A stretch of DNA of 64,000 nt from JAZRZI01 sp045601325 (GCA_045601325.1 JAZRZI010000008.1:1-64000), one strand, 5' to 3'; counted from the first letter of the stretch, positions 18,743-28,225 are shown. Notes: generated by a model from the sequence alone, not told the origin. Made by a program: numbers and translations.

Positions 18743-19501
18743 TTATTCTTCCTCTGGAATCTCTTGTCCAACAAATATAGCTGTTAATGAAATAAACACT
18801 GTTGTTTGGATAAGAGCAGAGAATAAATCGAAATATGCGTGTAACACAGGTGTAATGAAAGGCGCAATGAAGTTACCAACATGCACTGATTCAGTTGCTA
18901 ATGTACACACTTGATTTCCAATAGAACCCACAGCTTCGTAAATTAAGGACATTAATACATATCCTGCAGTTGCGTTACCGAATAAACGCAAAGTCAAAGA
19001 AATAAGTGGAGCCCACATAGAAATTAAGTTAATAGGTAATAAAACTGGGAATGGATCAATATAACGTTTGAAATATCCCCACTTAGTGAATTTCGCGGAC
19101 ACTAAATGGATGGATAAAAAAGCAGTTAATCCAAGAGATAAAGGTACCGCTAAAGAAGTAACGGGGGATGGTAAACCAGTTAAACCCCATATAAACGAAA
19201 TAAATAAATAAACCGCGCAAGTCATGATGACTCCACCAAAACCTGGCAAACGTTTTCCAAGCAAATCTTCTGTGAATCTATCAAAGAAAGTAACACCAAT
19301 TTCAGCAATGAGCAATAAACCACGTGGCTTCTTTAGTGGATCATGATTATTAGCAAGAATACCAACGATTAACGCCAAAATAGCAACAATAGCCATAACA
19401 ATAAGAGACGACATAACTTCGCCTGATAAGTTGGTCTTTAAAAAGTTATCAAATAAAGAACCTGATGTTTCTGGTGTATCATTAAGCATTGTTACTGACA
19501 T
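18743..19501 (-). CDS. atpB: ATP synthase a subunit
   Basis: Membrane stator subunit of 252 residues that forms the ion half-channels. It contains the essential arginine R172 in SLTLRLFGNATAGY and multiple helices. The ATG overlaps the end of the upstream AtpI-like gene by 20 bases. Gene order a-c-b is standard. Confidence 0.96.
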   Translation of the reverse strand: MSVTMLNDTPETSGSLFDNFLKTNLSGEVMSSLIVMAIVAILALIVGILANNHDPLKKPRGLLLIAEIGVTFFDRFTEDLLGKRLPGFGGVIMTCAVYLFISFIWGLTGLPSPVTSLAVPLSLGLTAFLSIHLVSAKFTKWGYFKRYIDPFPVLLPINLISMWAPLISLTLRLFGNATAGYVLMSLIYEAVGSIGNQVCTLATESVHVGNFIAPFITPVLHAYFDLFSALIQTTVFISLTAIFVGQEIPEEE

Positions 19502-19889
19502 TCTTGCTCTCTTTTCTAACTAAAATTATTAATACGACTAGTGAAATTAAATATCCACCAACAACTGCAAAAGGATTAAAGATATGATATTCAAGTTTGA
19601 AATACATATAAGCGCTTAAAACAAGCACAGTTGCTAATAAGATAAATCTCATTATGCTGACAATAATTGCGCCTACTGATCTTTTATTTCTCGCGTCTTT
19701 TCCTTCTACTAAACCAAGAATTAGATATGAAAGGATACCAACTAATCCCCCTAATGCAATTCCATTAGGAACATCATGATAACCAATAAAATACAAAAAT
19801 AAAGTAATAAGCATTACCGCTACTAAACTAATAGCGGAAATAAATGCTGTTTTATAATAAATTTGCAAATTTTTAATCCAGTTCTTCAT
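19482..19889 (-). CDS. AtpI-like small membrane protein at the head of the atp operon
   Basis: A 135-residue protein with four hydrophobic helices and basic ends. It directly precedes and overlaps atpB, the position of atpI (c-ring assembly/Mg2+ uptake factor). Sequence similarity to AtpI cannot be confirmed by eye, so the name rests on position, size and topology. AAGGG five to six bases before the ATG serves as ribosome binding site. Confidence 0.65.
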   Translation of the reverse strand: MKNWIKNLQIYYKTAFISAISLVAVMLITLFLYFIGYHDVPNGIALGGLVGILSYLILGLVEGKDARNKRSVGAIIVSIMRFILLATVLVLSAYMYFKLEYHIFNPFAVVGGYLISLVVLIILVRKESKNVSNNA

Positions 19890-19907
19890 AATACCCTTTT
19901 TAATAAA

Positions 19908-20435
19908 TTAAATAACATCAATATGGATATGATTCAAAATCTTGAAAGACATTTCTTGGGTTTCTAAATCATATGATGATGTTGCGTTTCTAACAACCTT
20001 GATAGGCGTATTTTCTTTTGCAGCGGTCTTACAAACCACTGCATTAGCAAATACACAAATGCTGCTGACTAAGCCACATAAGAATATTTCACTGATTTCA
20101 TCTTTATGGTTTTCAACGTATTTTCCAAGGTCAAGGGATCCAAAAGTTTTCTTTTCGAAAACAAGAGAATCACCAACAAGAGGTTGCAACCCATCAGTAA
20201 GTTTCCAACCTTCGCTATCTTTGATACAATGCAAAACAGGCAATTTATTTCCTTCAATTGTATCCATATAATTTTCATGATGTGTGTCCATAGTAAATAC
20301 TACTTCATCACCATTAGCGCGGAAGTCTTTTATTAAATCAATAATGTTATTTTCAATGAGTTCTGCCCCATTAAAACCTAAGCTTCCATCAACGAAATCC
20401 TTTTGATAATCTACAACCACGAGCAATCTTTTCAT
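19908..20435 (-). CDS. pncA: isochorismatase-family cysteine hydrolase, probably nicotinamidase
   Basis: With the start at 20435 (GGAGGT seven bases upstream) the protein has 175 residues. Visible are the catalytic Asp in VVVDYQKDFVDG, MDTHHENYM, the lysine region FEKKTFGSLD and the nucleophile cysteine in CGLVSSICVFANAV. This matches nicotinamidase/isochorismatase hydrolases; DTHHxNY favours nicotinamide deamidation in NAD salvage. It precedes the atp operon on the same strand, 18 bases away, and may be co-transcribed. Confidence 0.85.
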   Translation of the reverse strand: MKRLLVVVDYQKDFVDGSLGFNGAELIENNIIDLIKDFRANGDEVVFTMDTHHENYMDTIEGNKLPVLHCIKDSEGWKLTDGLQPLVGDSLVFEKKTFGSLDLGKYVENHKDEISEIFLCGLVSSICVFANAVVCKTAAKENTPIKVVRNATSSYDLETQEMSFKILNHIHIDVI

Positions 20436-20509
20436 AGTTAAGACCTCCATAATTCATACAGAATTATAGCAATAATATTTTTTCTTGTCTTGCAAATTAA
20501 TAAAAATAT

Positions 20510-20538
20510 TTGCATAATGTAAGGCTAACTTATAAAAT
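20510..20538 (+). promoter_or_regulatory. promoter of the nucleoside kinase gene
   Basis: TTGCAT (20510-20515), 17-base spacer, TAAAAT (20533-20538). A Shine-Dalgarno-led message follows. Confidence 0.5.
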
Positions 20539-20574
20539 CGTAAGTGCAAGCAAACATAAAGGAGATAAAAAAAT

Positions 20575-22215
20575 ATGTCATTCAATGTAACTTTTAATAA
20601 CGTCACAAAAACATTTGAAAACCCTATCACTGTCCTTGATATCGTTGGGCAAGATAGAAATTTTATCTGTGCTTCAGTTAATGGAAGAATCCGCGAATTA
20701 ACATATACATTGGATAAAGATTCCACAGTTGAGGTTTTAACTGCGAAAGATAGAAATGCAAGACACGCATATGAAGCTTCCTTAAGATTCTTAGTCGCAA
20801 TGGCTATGCATAACATTCACCCTGAGATAGATATTAGATTCTCTTACAATGTTTCGCGTTCTATTTTCTTACAAGTTTTAAATCCAAGAATTATTTGTAC
20901 AGGTCAAATGGTCAAAGAACTCGAAACAGAAATGAAACGCTTAGTGGAATTAGATTTACCAATGGTAAGAACAATTGCTTCTAAGGAAGAAACTGCAAGA
21001 ATTTTCACTAGAGATGGATATCCAGATAAAGTTGATATCCTAAAATATCGTCCAGAAAAAACATCCCATATTTATGTGTGTGATGGCTATAGAAACTATA
21101 TGTACAATCGTATGGTGCCATCAACGGGTTACTTACAAAAATGGTCAATTCGTTTCTATCATCCAGGAATTATCATTCAATACCCTAGAAGCGAAACTTC
21201 TGGTGATATTCCAAGATTTGAAGACGCACCAACATTTGGTAAAACTCTAAAGAGGGCACATCAATGGGCAACCGCAACTGGTGCAAACACTATCGTCGGA
21301 ATCAACAAATTAATTGAAGATTCAGGTCCAGTTGATTTCATTACTCTTTGTGAGCAAAACCACAATAGACAACTTTGTGAATTGGGTGAAATGATCGAAG
21401 CGGATAAAGAAAACATTAGATTGATTTGTATCGCAGGTCCATCAAGCTCTGGAAAAACTACTTTTGCAAACAGATTAAGAATTGAACTTTTATCTAGAGG
21501 TATTAAGCCTATTAGAATTTCACTTGATGATTACTATTTAGATAAAGATAAGATTCCTCTAGATGAAAAAGGTGAAAGAGATCTTGAATCAGTTCAAGCG
21601 CTTGATATCGCTTTATTCAATCAAAATATGGCAGACCTTATTTCAGGTGTTGAAGTGCAACTCCCAAGATATGATTTCAAATTAGGTCATAGGGTGCCAG
21701 GAAGATTGATGCAAATTAGCGATGACCAACCAATTATTGTGGAGGGCATTCACGCTTTAAATGAAATCGTTTCTTCATCAGTCCCTAACCACCAGAAATA
21801 TAAAATCTTCATTGCTCCTCAAGCCCAAGTCAATATCGACGAGCACAATCCACTATCATTAACAGATTTAAGGTTGTTAAGAAGAATTGTTAGGGATTAT
21901 CAATTTAGAGGCAGTGATGCGCTTGAGACATTGAGCATGTGGGAAAGCGTAAGAAAAGGTGAATTCAAATGGATTTATTTCACACAAGAAGGCGCAGATT
22001 ATGTTTATAACTCATTCCTATCATACGAACTAGCGGTTATGAAAAAATACGCAATGCCACTACTTGAAAAGATCGAACACGATAATCCATATTACCCAAT
22101 GGCAGAACGTTTGATAAGAATGTTAAAATTCTTCATCGATATGCCAGATGAATGGGTGCCATGTAACTCAATCTTAAGAGAATTTATCGGAAAGAGTTGT
22201 TACGCTGATGTATAA
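20575..22215 (+). CDS. nucleoside kinase with N-terminal TGS-like domain (uridine kinase family)
   Basis: A 546-residue fusion: an N-terminal TGS-like segment (1-60), a region resembling the second domain of threonyl-tRNA synthetase (60-270, including a YHPGIIIQYPR stretch), and a C-terminal P-loop kinase related to uridine kinase/phosphoribulokinase with GPSSSGKT (288-295) and DDYYLDKDKIP. Proteins of this layout in firmicutes and Thermotoga are annotated as nucleoside kinases; the exact substrate is uncertain. The ATG follows AAAGGAGA. The gene is monocistronic, ending at a terminator. Confidence 0.88.
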   Translation: MSFNVTFNNVTKTFENPITVLDIVGQDRNFICASVNGRIRELTYTLDKDSTVEVLTAKDRNARHAYEASLRFLVAMAMHNIHPEIDIRFSYNVSRSIFLQVLNPRIICTGQMVKELETEMKRLVELDLPMVRTIASKEETARIFTRDGYPDKVDILKYRPEKTSHIYVCDGYRNYMYNRMVPSTGYLQKWSIRFYHPGIIIQYPRSETSGDIPRFEDAPTFGKTLKRAHQWATATGANTIVGINKLIEDSGPVDFITLCEQNHNRQLCELGEMIEADKENIRLICIAGPSSSGKTTFANRLRIELLSRGIKPIRISLDDYYLDKDKIPLDEKGERDLESVQALDIALFNQNMADLISGVEVQLPRYDFKLGHRVPGRLMQISDDQPIIVEGIHALNEIVSSSVPNHQKYKIFIAPQAQVNIDEHNPLSLTDLRLLRRIVRDYQFRGSDALETLSMWESVRKGEFKWIYFTQEGADYVYNSFLSYELAVMKKYAMPLLEKIEHDNPYYPMAERLIRMLKFFIDMPDEWVPCNSILREFIGKSCYADV

Positions 22216-22220
22216 AAAAA

Positions 22221-22242
22221 GAGGGATTTAATCCCTCTTTTT
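22221..22242. terminator. bidirectional terminator containing a stop codon
   Basis: Stem GAGGGAT/ATCCCTC with a three-base loop TTA and T/A runs on both sides. The loop is the TAA stop codon of the minus-strand gene, so its last codons form the stem. Confidence 0.85.
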
Positions 22243-23358
22243 ACTTGCTTGCCAAGCTTTAAATGAATTGGCCTCACGCTCGTGAATGTTCACTAGTTGA
22301 GAGTAATAAATTTTTCTCATGTCTAAGTATTTAGCCATTTGATTTTCTGTCACCCTCTTAGAGAACAATGATGTAAAAACATACTCTAATCTAAAGAATG
22401 ATTCATATAAACTGAGAAGAGTAACGTAATAGAAATATTGCTTATTTGAATAAATCAACATAGGTGTGCTATGGATGATTTCTGAACTCATTTCATATCT
22501 ATTTGAATATTTAGATAAACCCGCTAATTTTTGAAGGCCATCTCTAAAGTTAAGTTTAAATGATTCATCATCCTTAACCCCTTCAATGCCATATAGCCAA
22601 CCGTATTCAATGTACTTCTTAATATCCTTGCTCTTAAGATTATATTGTTTCATTTCTTCTTTCATAGAATTAAAAATTTCAGTTTGCTTTTCTTTATCCT
22701 TCATTATATCTTTAAACACAATGCCATAAGACATGTGCTTATTGTATAAATCAATGATAGGATCGCCATACTTTTCTAGTATCACTAAAGTACATTCACA
22801 TTCATGCAAAGTACGCCAGGAAGAGAAAGCTTCGGTTTCAAAACCGTCCACTAATAAATCAAGTGTGCATCTAGCGATGCTAAGTGACTTAGTTAGTAAG
22901 TCTGAAATCAAAGTGGTCTTAGGGTCATTCTTATCAAATTGTTGAAGAATGTTAAGCATAAAATTTATGTATGTTGATAAAGAAGAAATTGGCGGAATAA
23001 ACTTATTTGCAAAGCTTTTTTGAGGATGATGAAAAGCTGATAAAGATAAATATTTATCTGCAACCACAGAAGCCATAGAAGTTTTAATGTTATCGTTCTT
23101 TTTGAAAAGTTCTAAATCTTCGCTAGTTCTATGAACAACACTATATAAATATTCGCCCACAACATATTGTATTAATTCAAATGAATTAATAGTATCAAGA
23201 TTTATCAAATTATTAACAGAGTTTAATTCTTCAATTCCTTCATATGCAATTGAATAAATTTCATAAGTATAATCAGGATCAACAATTGAAGGTATGTTTA
23301 AAAATGAAAGAACTTGCTTATATTGATCTATACTAAATAATGCGCTTCGTTTTTCCAT
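22228..23358 (-). CDS. DUF5677-like protein
   Basis: A mostly helical, apparently cytosolic 376-residue protein. The central segment SSWRTLHECECTLVILEKYG (about 190-210) resembles the conserved core of DUF5677 proteins, which often occur as solitary stress- or defence-associated genes of unknown function; this match is by eye and tentative. It follows glpK by 14 bases and is the last gene of the yigZ-mrp-pepP-glpK unit, ending in the shared terminator. Confidence 0.7.
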   Translation of the reverse strand: MEKRSALFSIDQYKQVLSFLNIPSIVDPDYTYEIYSIAYEGIEELNSVNNLINLDTINSFELIQYVVGEYLYSVVHRTSEDLELFKKNDNIKTSMASVVADKYLSLSAFHHPQKSFANKFIPPISSLSTYINFMLNILQQFDKNDPKTTLISDLLTKSLSIARCTLDLLVDGFETEAFSSWRTLHECECTLVILEKYGDPIIDLYNKHMSYGIVFKDIMKDKEKQTEIFNSMKEEMKQYNLKSKDIKKYIEYGWLYGIEGVKDDESFKLNFRDGLQKLAGLSKYSNRYEMSSEIIHSTPMLIYSNKQYFYYVTLLSLYESFFRLEYVFTSLFSKRVTENQMAKYLDMRKIYYSQLVNIHEREANSFKAWQASKKRD

Positions 23359-23372
23359 AATCTCCTTCCTTT

Positions 23373-24848
23373 CTACTTAAACATTCTTGTGGCTTTAACA
23401 GCGGTTTTCCAACCTTTATAACGGGAAGATACTTCGGCTTTTGTCATAGTTGGTATAAACACTTTTGCTGCTTTATGAATTTCTTTAATTTCATCTAAGC
23501 AAGTATAAAAACCAGAATTCAGTCCTGCTAAATAAGCCACGCCTAAAGCTGTAGTTTCTAAGCACATAGGAAGTTTGATATTGCATGTTAATATATCGCT
23601 TTGGAATTGCATAAGATAATTGTTAGCGACTGCGCCACCATCAACCCATAAATCCTTAAGGCAACATTTAACCTCTTTTTTCATAACTTCGAAAACATCT
23701 TTGCATTGATATGCGATGCCTTGAAGAGCAGCGGAAACAAACTGTGCTTTGTTAGTTCCACGTGATAGTCCAAAGACTGCACCTTTAGCATTATCGTCCC
23801 AATACGGAGTGCCGAGTCCTACAAATGCAGGAACAACATAAACACCATTATTATCTTTTGCATCATATGCTAATTTTTCGCTTTCTGAGGCGCTAGAAAA
23901 CAAGTTCATTTGGTCGCGCATCCATTGAACGGTCGCACCACCCATAAAAACAGAACCTTCAAGAGCGTAACAAACTTCATCCTTTATCTTCCAAGCAACA
24001 GTAGTTAATAACCCTTTTTTAGAAAATGTTGGAACTTTTCCAGTGTTTATCAGCATGAAGCAACCTGTACCGTATGTATTTTTGCTATCGCCAATTTCAA
24101 AACATGTTTGGCCGAATAATGCAGCTTGTTGATCACCCGCCACACCACATATGCAAACATCGGTTTTGAAAAATGATGCAGGTCCATAATTAAAACTACT
24201 CGCATAAACATTAGGCAATATCTTTTTAGGGATATTAAATAATTTGCATAACTCATCATCCCAAGACATATCATTAATGTTAAAAAGTAAAGTTCGTGAG
24301 GCGTTAGAGACATCGGTAGCATATGTGCCTCCATTAGTTAGTTTATAAACTAACCAGCAATCAATTGTACCAACCATCAACTCGCCCTTTTCCGCTCTTT
24401 CTTGACCATTAGGAATACTATCTAAAATAAATCTAATTTTGCTCGCTGAAAAATATGGATTGATTAATAGTCCAGTTTTTTGGTGAATGAATTCTTTTTT
24501 TTCGAACAACTTATCACATATATCAGCGGTTTGTCTTGATTGCCATACAATGGCATTGCTCACAGGCAATCCTGTAGACTTATCCCAAATTACAGCGGTT
24601 TCTCTTTGGTTGGTGATTCCAATCGAATCAATGTTATCAAACGTGATATTAGCTTTTACTAAAACTTCACTAATAACATTAATTACACTAACCCAAATCG
24701 ATAATGCATCCACTTCCACCCACCCAGGATGAGGGAATAAACATTCAACCTCCTCTTGAGCGCTATAGCAGGCTTTACCATTATGATCAAAAAGGATAGC
24801 TCTAGATGAAGTTGTTCCTTGATCAATTGAAAGAATGAATTTTTTCAT
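23373..24848 (-). CDS. glpK: glycerol kinase
   Basis: Phosphorylates glycerol to sn-glycerol 3-phosphate. FGGY-family features: SIDQGTTSSRAILFD at the N-terminus, GITNQRETAVIWD, GVAGDQQAALFGQ, YGTGCFML and the C-terminal WVDGGAVANNYLMQFQSDIL. Length 491 is normal. In low-G+C Gram-positives the loop before the GDQQAALFGQ motif usually carries a histidine phosphorylated by HPr; here that loop reads GPASFFKTD without histidine, so PTS activation seems lost. No glpF or glpO/glpD neighbours are in the window. Confidence 0.95.
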   Translation of the reverse strand: MKKFILSIDQGTTSSRAILFDHNGKACYSAQEEVECLFPHPGWVEVDALSIWVSVINVISEVLVKANITFDNIDSIGITNQRETAVIWDKSTGLPVSNAIVWQSRQTADICDKLFEKKEFIHQKTGLLINPYFSASKIRFILDSIPNGQERAEKGELMVGTIDCWLVYKLTNGGTYATDVSNASRTLLFNINDMSWDDELCKLFNIPKKILPNVYASSFNYGPASFFKTDVCICGVAGDQQAALFGQTCFEIGDSKNTYGTGCFMLINTGKVPTFSKKGLLTTVAWKIKDEVCYALEGSVFMGGATVQWMRDQMNLFSSASESEKLAYDAKDNNGVYVVPAFVGLGTPYWDDNAKGAVFGLSRGTNKAQFVSAALQGIAYQCKDVFEVMKKEVKCCLKDLWVDGGAVANNYLMQFQSDILTCNIKLPMCLETTALGVAYLAGLNSGFYTCLDEIKEIHKAAKVFIPTMTKAEVSSRYKGWKTAVKATRMFK

Positions 24849-24850
24849 TA

Positions 24851-26110
24851 TTAGCGTTTCCTTGTTCTAAATAATCTCTCTACATCCGCAATTTCTTTAG
24901 CAATGTTTTTAGAAAGGTTAATAGCTCTACCATTAGAAATTAAGATATCATCTTCGATACGAACACCGATACCTAAATCAGAGAAATATAAACCAGGTTC
25001 AACTGTAATAACATTTCCATTTTCTAATGGTTTACTTCTATCTGAAATATCATGAGTATCTAAACCCAAGTGATGAGAAATGTTATGGAAATAAATTTTC
25101 TTCATATCAAATTCCTCATCGATAAGGCCTAGACGTAAGCATTCACTTCTTAAGCACGCGATAGTGAATTCTTGCAATTCTTTAATTGTTTGGCCTTCTC
25201 TAATATGTTCAATAACTGCTTTGTTTGTGTTTAAAACAGCTTCGTAAACATCTCTTTGTTTTCCTTCGAATACTCCATTAACTGGATATGTACGAGTGAT
25301 ATCAGCGGAATAACCGTTTGTCTTATAGCCTAAATCGCATAACACTAAATCATTAGGTTTAATAACATCGGTTTGAGTTGGGTAATGCAAACATGTACCA
25401 TTTTTTCCACTAGCAATAATTGTGGAGAATGATAAATCATGTCTACCATGCTTTCTACCATAGAACTCAAACTCATCGGCAACTTCATATTCAAGTAGAC
25501 CTGGTCTAAGATTGATAATCAAGTTATTTAAACCCATGTTAGTAGCATTAATAGCGTCGACAATGTTATCGATTTCTTCGGGAGTTTTAACCATCCTTAT
25601 ATTTCTTAATAAAGGATAAGCATCTAAAACTTCAATATGTGGGTATTCCAAACCAATATATTCTTTATAGTTAGTTGTGCTATAAGCATCTTTAATTTTA
25701 AGTTCAGGTGCTAAGTCAATATATAGTTTATTGATTTTACCATAGGTATTGTTCTCAGCCGCTAAAACTAGAGAAAGCATTTGTTCGAAAGAAGAAACTC
25801 TAAATGTAGATTCAATATTTGAATCTCTAACAGCTTCCTCGATTGTTAATAAATGACCAGTCCATTTTTCTTTGACTGGATCGTTTTCGTGAATAAATAA
25901 ATAAGTATGTCTCACTCCAATACCTTTAACCATCATCAAGATAGAATCTTCTTGTTGAATATTAGTGAGGTAAAAGAAGTTTCTATTTGAAACAAACTTA
26001 TAATTTTCATCTTCACTAACGATTTTGCTCACGCCAGAAAATAAGACACAGGCAGAGTTTTCATCCATTAGTGAGAATAATCTATCACGTCTATTTGATA
26101 ACTCAGACAT
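24851..26110 (-). CDS. pepP: Xaa-Pro aminopeptidase (M24 family)
   Basis: Dimetal peptidase removing N-terminal residues before proline. The 419-residue protein has a creatinase-type N-terminal domain and the M24 catalytic domain with metal ligands in LCDLGYKTNGYSADITRTY, HNISHHLGLDTHD, ITVEPGLYF and GVRIEDDIL. Length suits aminopeptidase P rather than the shorter dipeptidase PepQ. Its GGAGG ribosome binding site overlaps the end of mrp, one base away. Confidence 0.92.
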   Translation of the reverse strand: MSELSNRRDRLFSLMDENSACVLFSGVSKIVSEDENYKFVSNRNFFYLTNIQQEDSILMMVKGIGVRHTYLFIHENDPVKEKWTGHLLTIEEAVRDSNIESTFRVSSFEQMLSLVLAAENNTYGKINKLYIDLAPELKIKDAYSTTNYKEYIGLEYPHIEVLDAYPLLRNIRMVKTPEEIDNIVDAINATNMGLNNLIINLRPGLLEYEVADEFEFYGRKHGRHDLSFSTIIASGKNGTCLHYPTQTDVIKPNDLVLCDLGYKTNGYSADITRTYPVNGVFEGKQRDVYEAVLNTNKAVIEHIREGQTIKELQEFTIACLRSECLRLGLIDEEFDMKKIYFHNISHHLGLDTHDISDRSKPLENGNVITVEPGLYFSDLGIGVRIEDDILISNGRAINLSKNIAKEIADVERLFRTRKR

Positions 26111-26111
26111 A

Positions 26112-26936
26112 TCATTCTTCCTCCTTTAAAATTGCTTCAACTGCACTAGAAATTTCAGGCAAATCAATGAATTCTGCCATACCTTTATCAACTAAAGAAG
26201 TGTTCTCACTATTTAAAGGTAACTTAGCAAGTACATTGAAATTCATTTGCTTAGCAAAATCCTCGAGGTGAGATTCGCCGAATATCTTTAGTTCTTTGCC
26301 ACAATCTGGACATCTGTAATAGGACATATTTTCGATAACACCTAATACATTAATTTTCATCATGTTAGCCATCTTAAGTGCTTTAGTAACAATCATAGAT
26401 ACTAAATCTTGAGGCGAAGTAATAATGATTAAATCATCAACAGGCAACATTTGAAAAATAGTTAAAGCGACATCTCCAGTTCCTGGAGGCATATCGATAA
26501 GAAGAAAGTCCAATTCTTCCCATAAAACTTCTTCATAAAATTGTTTAACTAAATTGCCAAGCAATGGACCTCTCCAAACGATTGGATCACTATCATCCTC
26601 TAATAAGAGGTTAGCGGAAATAACTTTAATTCCTAATCTAGTTTCAATAGGGTAGATAAGATTATCTTCACCATAAGCTTTTTCTTTAATGCCAAAGGCT
26701 TTAGGAATGCTTGGTCCTGTAATATCAGCATCAAGAATGCCTACTTTATATCCTTCTCTTCTTAAAGAAACCGCTAATAATGAGGTGACATATGATTTAC
26801 CGACACCACCTTTTCCTGAAAGTACACCGATTACTTTCTTAATATGTGAACGGTCATTCAATTTAGCTTTGACAATTTTGCTGCCACAGCCCTCTGACAT
26901 ACCACAATGTTCACAATCATGATTGCATTCTGACAT
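26112..26936 (-). CDS. mrp: Mrp/NBP35-family iron-sulfur carrier ATPase
   Basis: P-loop ATPase that carries and delivers Fe-S clusters. The start at 26936 follows AGGAGG and gives 274 residues; an earlier in-frame ATG would overlap yigZ. The N-terminus has an NBP35-like cysteine cluster (C4, C8, C11, C17), then the deviant Walker A GKGGVGKS (41-48), DADITGPS, LLIDMPPGTGDV and, near the end, a CPDC motif for the bridging cluster. Confidence 0.94.
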   Translation of the reverse strand: MSECNHDCEHCGMSEGCGSKIVKAKLNDRSHIKKVIGVLSGKGGVGKSYVTSLLAVSLRREGYKVGILDADITGPSIPKAFGIKEKAYGEDNLIYPIETRLGIKVISANLLLEDDSDPIVWRGPLLGNLVKQFYEEVLWEELDFLLIDMPPGTGDVALTIFQMLPVDDLIIITSPQDLVSMIVTKALKMANMMKINVLGVIENMSYYRCPDCGKELKIFGESHLEDFAKQMNFNVLAKLPLNSENTSLVDKGMAEFIDLPEISSAVEAILKEEE

Positions 26937-26946
26937 ATAATTCCTC

Positions 26947-27324
26947 CTATAGCTCAACTAACTGAGCGTTATTAATAACATCAATACCGGATTGTAAGTA
27001 TGTTCTAAGTAACCTAGAAGCACCAAGCTTAACTCCTCCAAAATATCTAGCCACAAACACCACGACGTTGTTCAAATCCTTTTTGTGCAAAAATTCTAAT
27101 AATGGTCTACCGGCTGTTCCTTTTGGTTCTTGGTCATCACTAGACTTGCTAGCCTGTCCAATTCGATAAGCGTATGGAATGTGTTTGGCTTTGCTGTGTT
27201 CTTTTTTAATCTCAGTAAGCAAGGGTTTAAAATCATCAACATTTGAAATAGGCACTAATATGGCCACAAATTTTGACTTCATAACTTCAAATGTTTTTTG
27301 ACTTCTGGCTGTTACTGTTTTCAT
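26947..27324 (-). CDS. yigZ: YigZ/IMPACT-family protein, N-terminal domain only
   Basis: The 125-residue product is the UPF0029 domain with the signature PKGTAGRPLLEFL, VVVFVARYFGGVKLGASRLLRTY. Typical YigZ proteins are about 200 residues with a C-terminal DUF1949 domain, which is missing. Members may bind ribosomes or act on translation; the precise role is unknown. It heads the minus-strand unit with mrp and pepP. GGAG ends only one base before the ATG, too close for a normal ribosome binding site. Confidence 0.9.
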   Translation of the reverse strand: MKTVTARSQKTFEVMKSKFVAILVPISNVDDFKPLLTEIKKEHSKAKHIPYAYRIGQASKSSDDQEPKGTAGRPLLEFLHKKDLNNVVVFVARYFGGVKLGASRLLRTYLQSGIDVINNAQLVEL

Positions 27325-27331
27325 ACTCCAA

Positions 27332-27361
27332 TTAGTAGTAGTAACAAAGTTATTACTACAA
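27332..27361. promoter_or_regulatory. inverted repeat over the yigZ promoter
   Basis: Eleven-base inverted repeat (27335-27345 and 27349-27359) around AAA, all pairs complementary except one G-T. It covers the minus-strand hexamers TTGTAG (27356-27361) and TACTAA (27332-27337), 18 bases apart, seven bases from the yigZ ATG. It lies between two divergent genes and could be an operator. Confidence 0.45.
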
Positions 27362-27408
27362 ATACCACTGTTTTTAGTGTATAGTTTTTAGTTGGAGAAA
27401 TAAAGTAA

Positions 27409-28224
27409 ATGTTTTTCAAAAGACAAAAATGTGACATTTGTGGAGCACAATATGACTCCGTAGAAAAAGATTGTCCTACGTGTAATGCACCTAATAAAGC
27501 TTACAGAAAAGGCATATCAAAAACGGTTGTTTGGACACCTTGGTGGCATCAATTAATAATGATTGCACTAGAATTTTTGTTTATGGAATTAATTTCCTTA
27601 TTAGTGGCAAAAATAATCGTAATGGTTAATCCATCTATTGAAAAAGTATCATTTGTAATGCTCGCTAACTCACTTGTTTATTTATTGATGTTTTTAACAT
27701 TTATTGGGATGAGCATTCCATATAGGAAGAAAGTGTTTAAGTCCTTTAATAGCGGATGGCTTCCATATGCAGTTGGTTTTTTGATGGGAATAGGATTAAT
27801 CGTTTTGTCAATGATTTGGGGATCTATTGTTTCAGTATTTAGACCGGAAAACACCGGAAATGAAAATCAACAAACAATTGTATCAATGGTCAGTGAATAC
27901 CCACTAGGTTGCATAATTGTATTAGGATTTTTAGGACCAATTTGTGAAGAATTTTCATTTAGAGTTGGTCTATTTGGTTTAACCTCTAGAATAAATAGAA
28001 TACTCGCGTATGTCGTAACAGCTTTAGTGTTTGGATTTATGCATTTCTCATTCACTTCTGAAGACATAGTAAACGAACTATTAAATATTCCTGATTATAT
28101 ATTTGCAGGTGTCATTTTGGCACTTACATATGACTTCCATGGCTTAGCTGCATCCACAACCGCTCACGTGGTAAATAATGTATTCTCAGTTATTATGTCT
28201 ATTCTTTTATCATTTTTAAATTAA
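27409..28224 (+). CDS. CPBP-family intramembrane metalloprotease with N-terminal zinc ribbon
   Basis: A 271-residue protein: an N-terminal zinc ribbon (CDICGAQYDSVEKDCPTC, residues 6-23), then about eight membrane helices. Three CPBP/Abi motifs are present: CEEFSFR (EExxxR), FGFMHF (FxxxH) and HVVNN (HxxxN), the metal and catalytic residues of this type II CAAX-protease-like family. Its substrate is unknown; family members act in bacteriocin self-immunity and signalling. GGAG precedes the ATG by ten bases. The next gene begins two bases after the stop, so the two are coupled. Confidence 0.85.
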   Translation: MFFKRQKCDICGAQYDSVEKDCPTCNAPNKAYRKGISKTVVWTPWWHQLIMIALEFLFMELISLLVAKIIVMVNPSIEKVSFVMLANSLVYLLMFLTFIGMSIPYRKKVFKSFNSGWLPYAVGFLMGIGLIVLSMIWGSIVSVFRPENTGNENQQTIVSMVSEYPLGCIIVLGFLGPICEEFSFRVGLFGLTSRINRILAYVVTALVFGFMHFSFTSEDIVNELLNIPDYIFAGVILALTYDFHGLAASTTAHVVNNVFSVIMSILLSFLN

Positions 28225-28225
28225 T

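Noticed and set aside
26071..26271. Antisense open frames over mrp, pepP, glpK and similar genes
   Set aside because: Shadow frames of conserved genes, without ribosome binding sites or recognisable domains.
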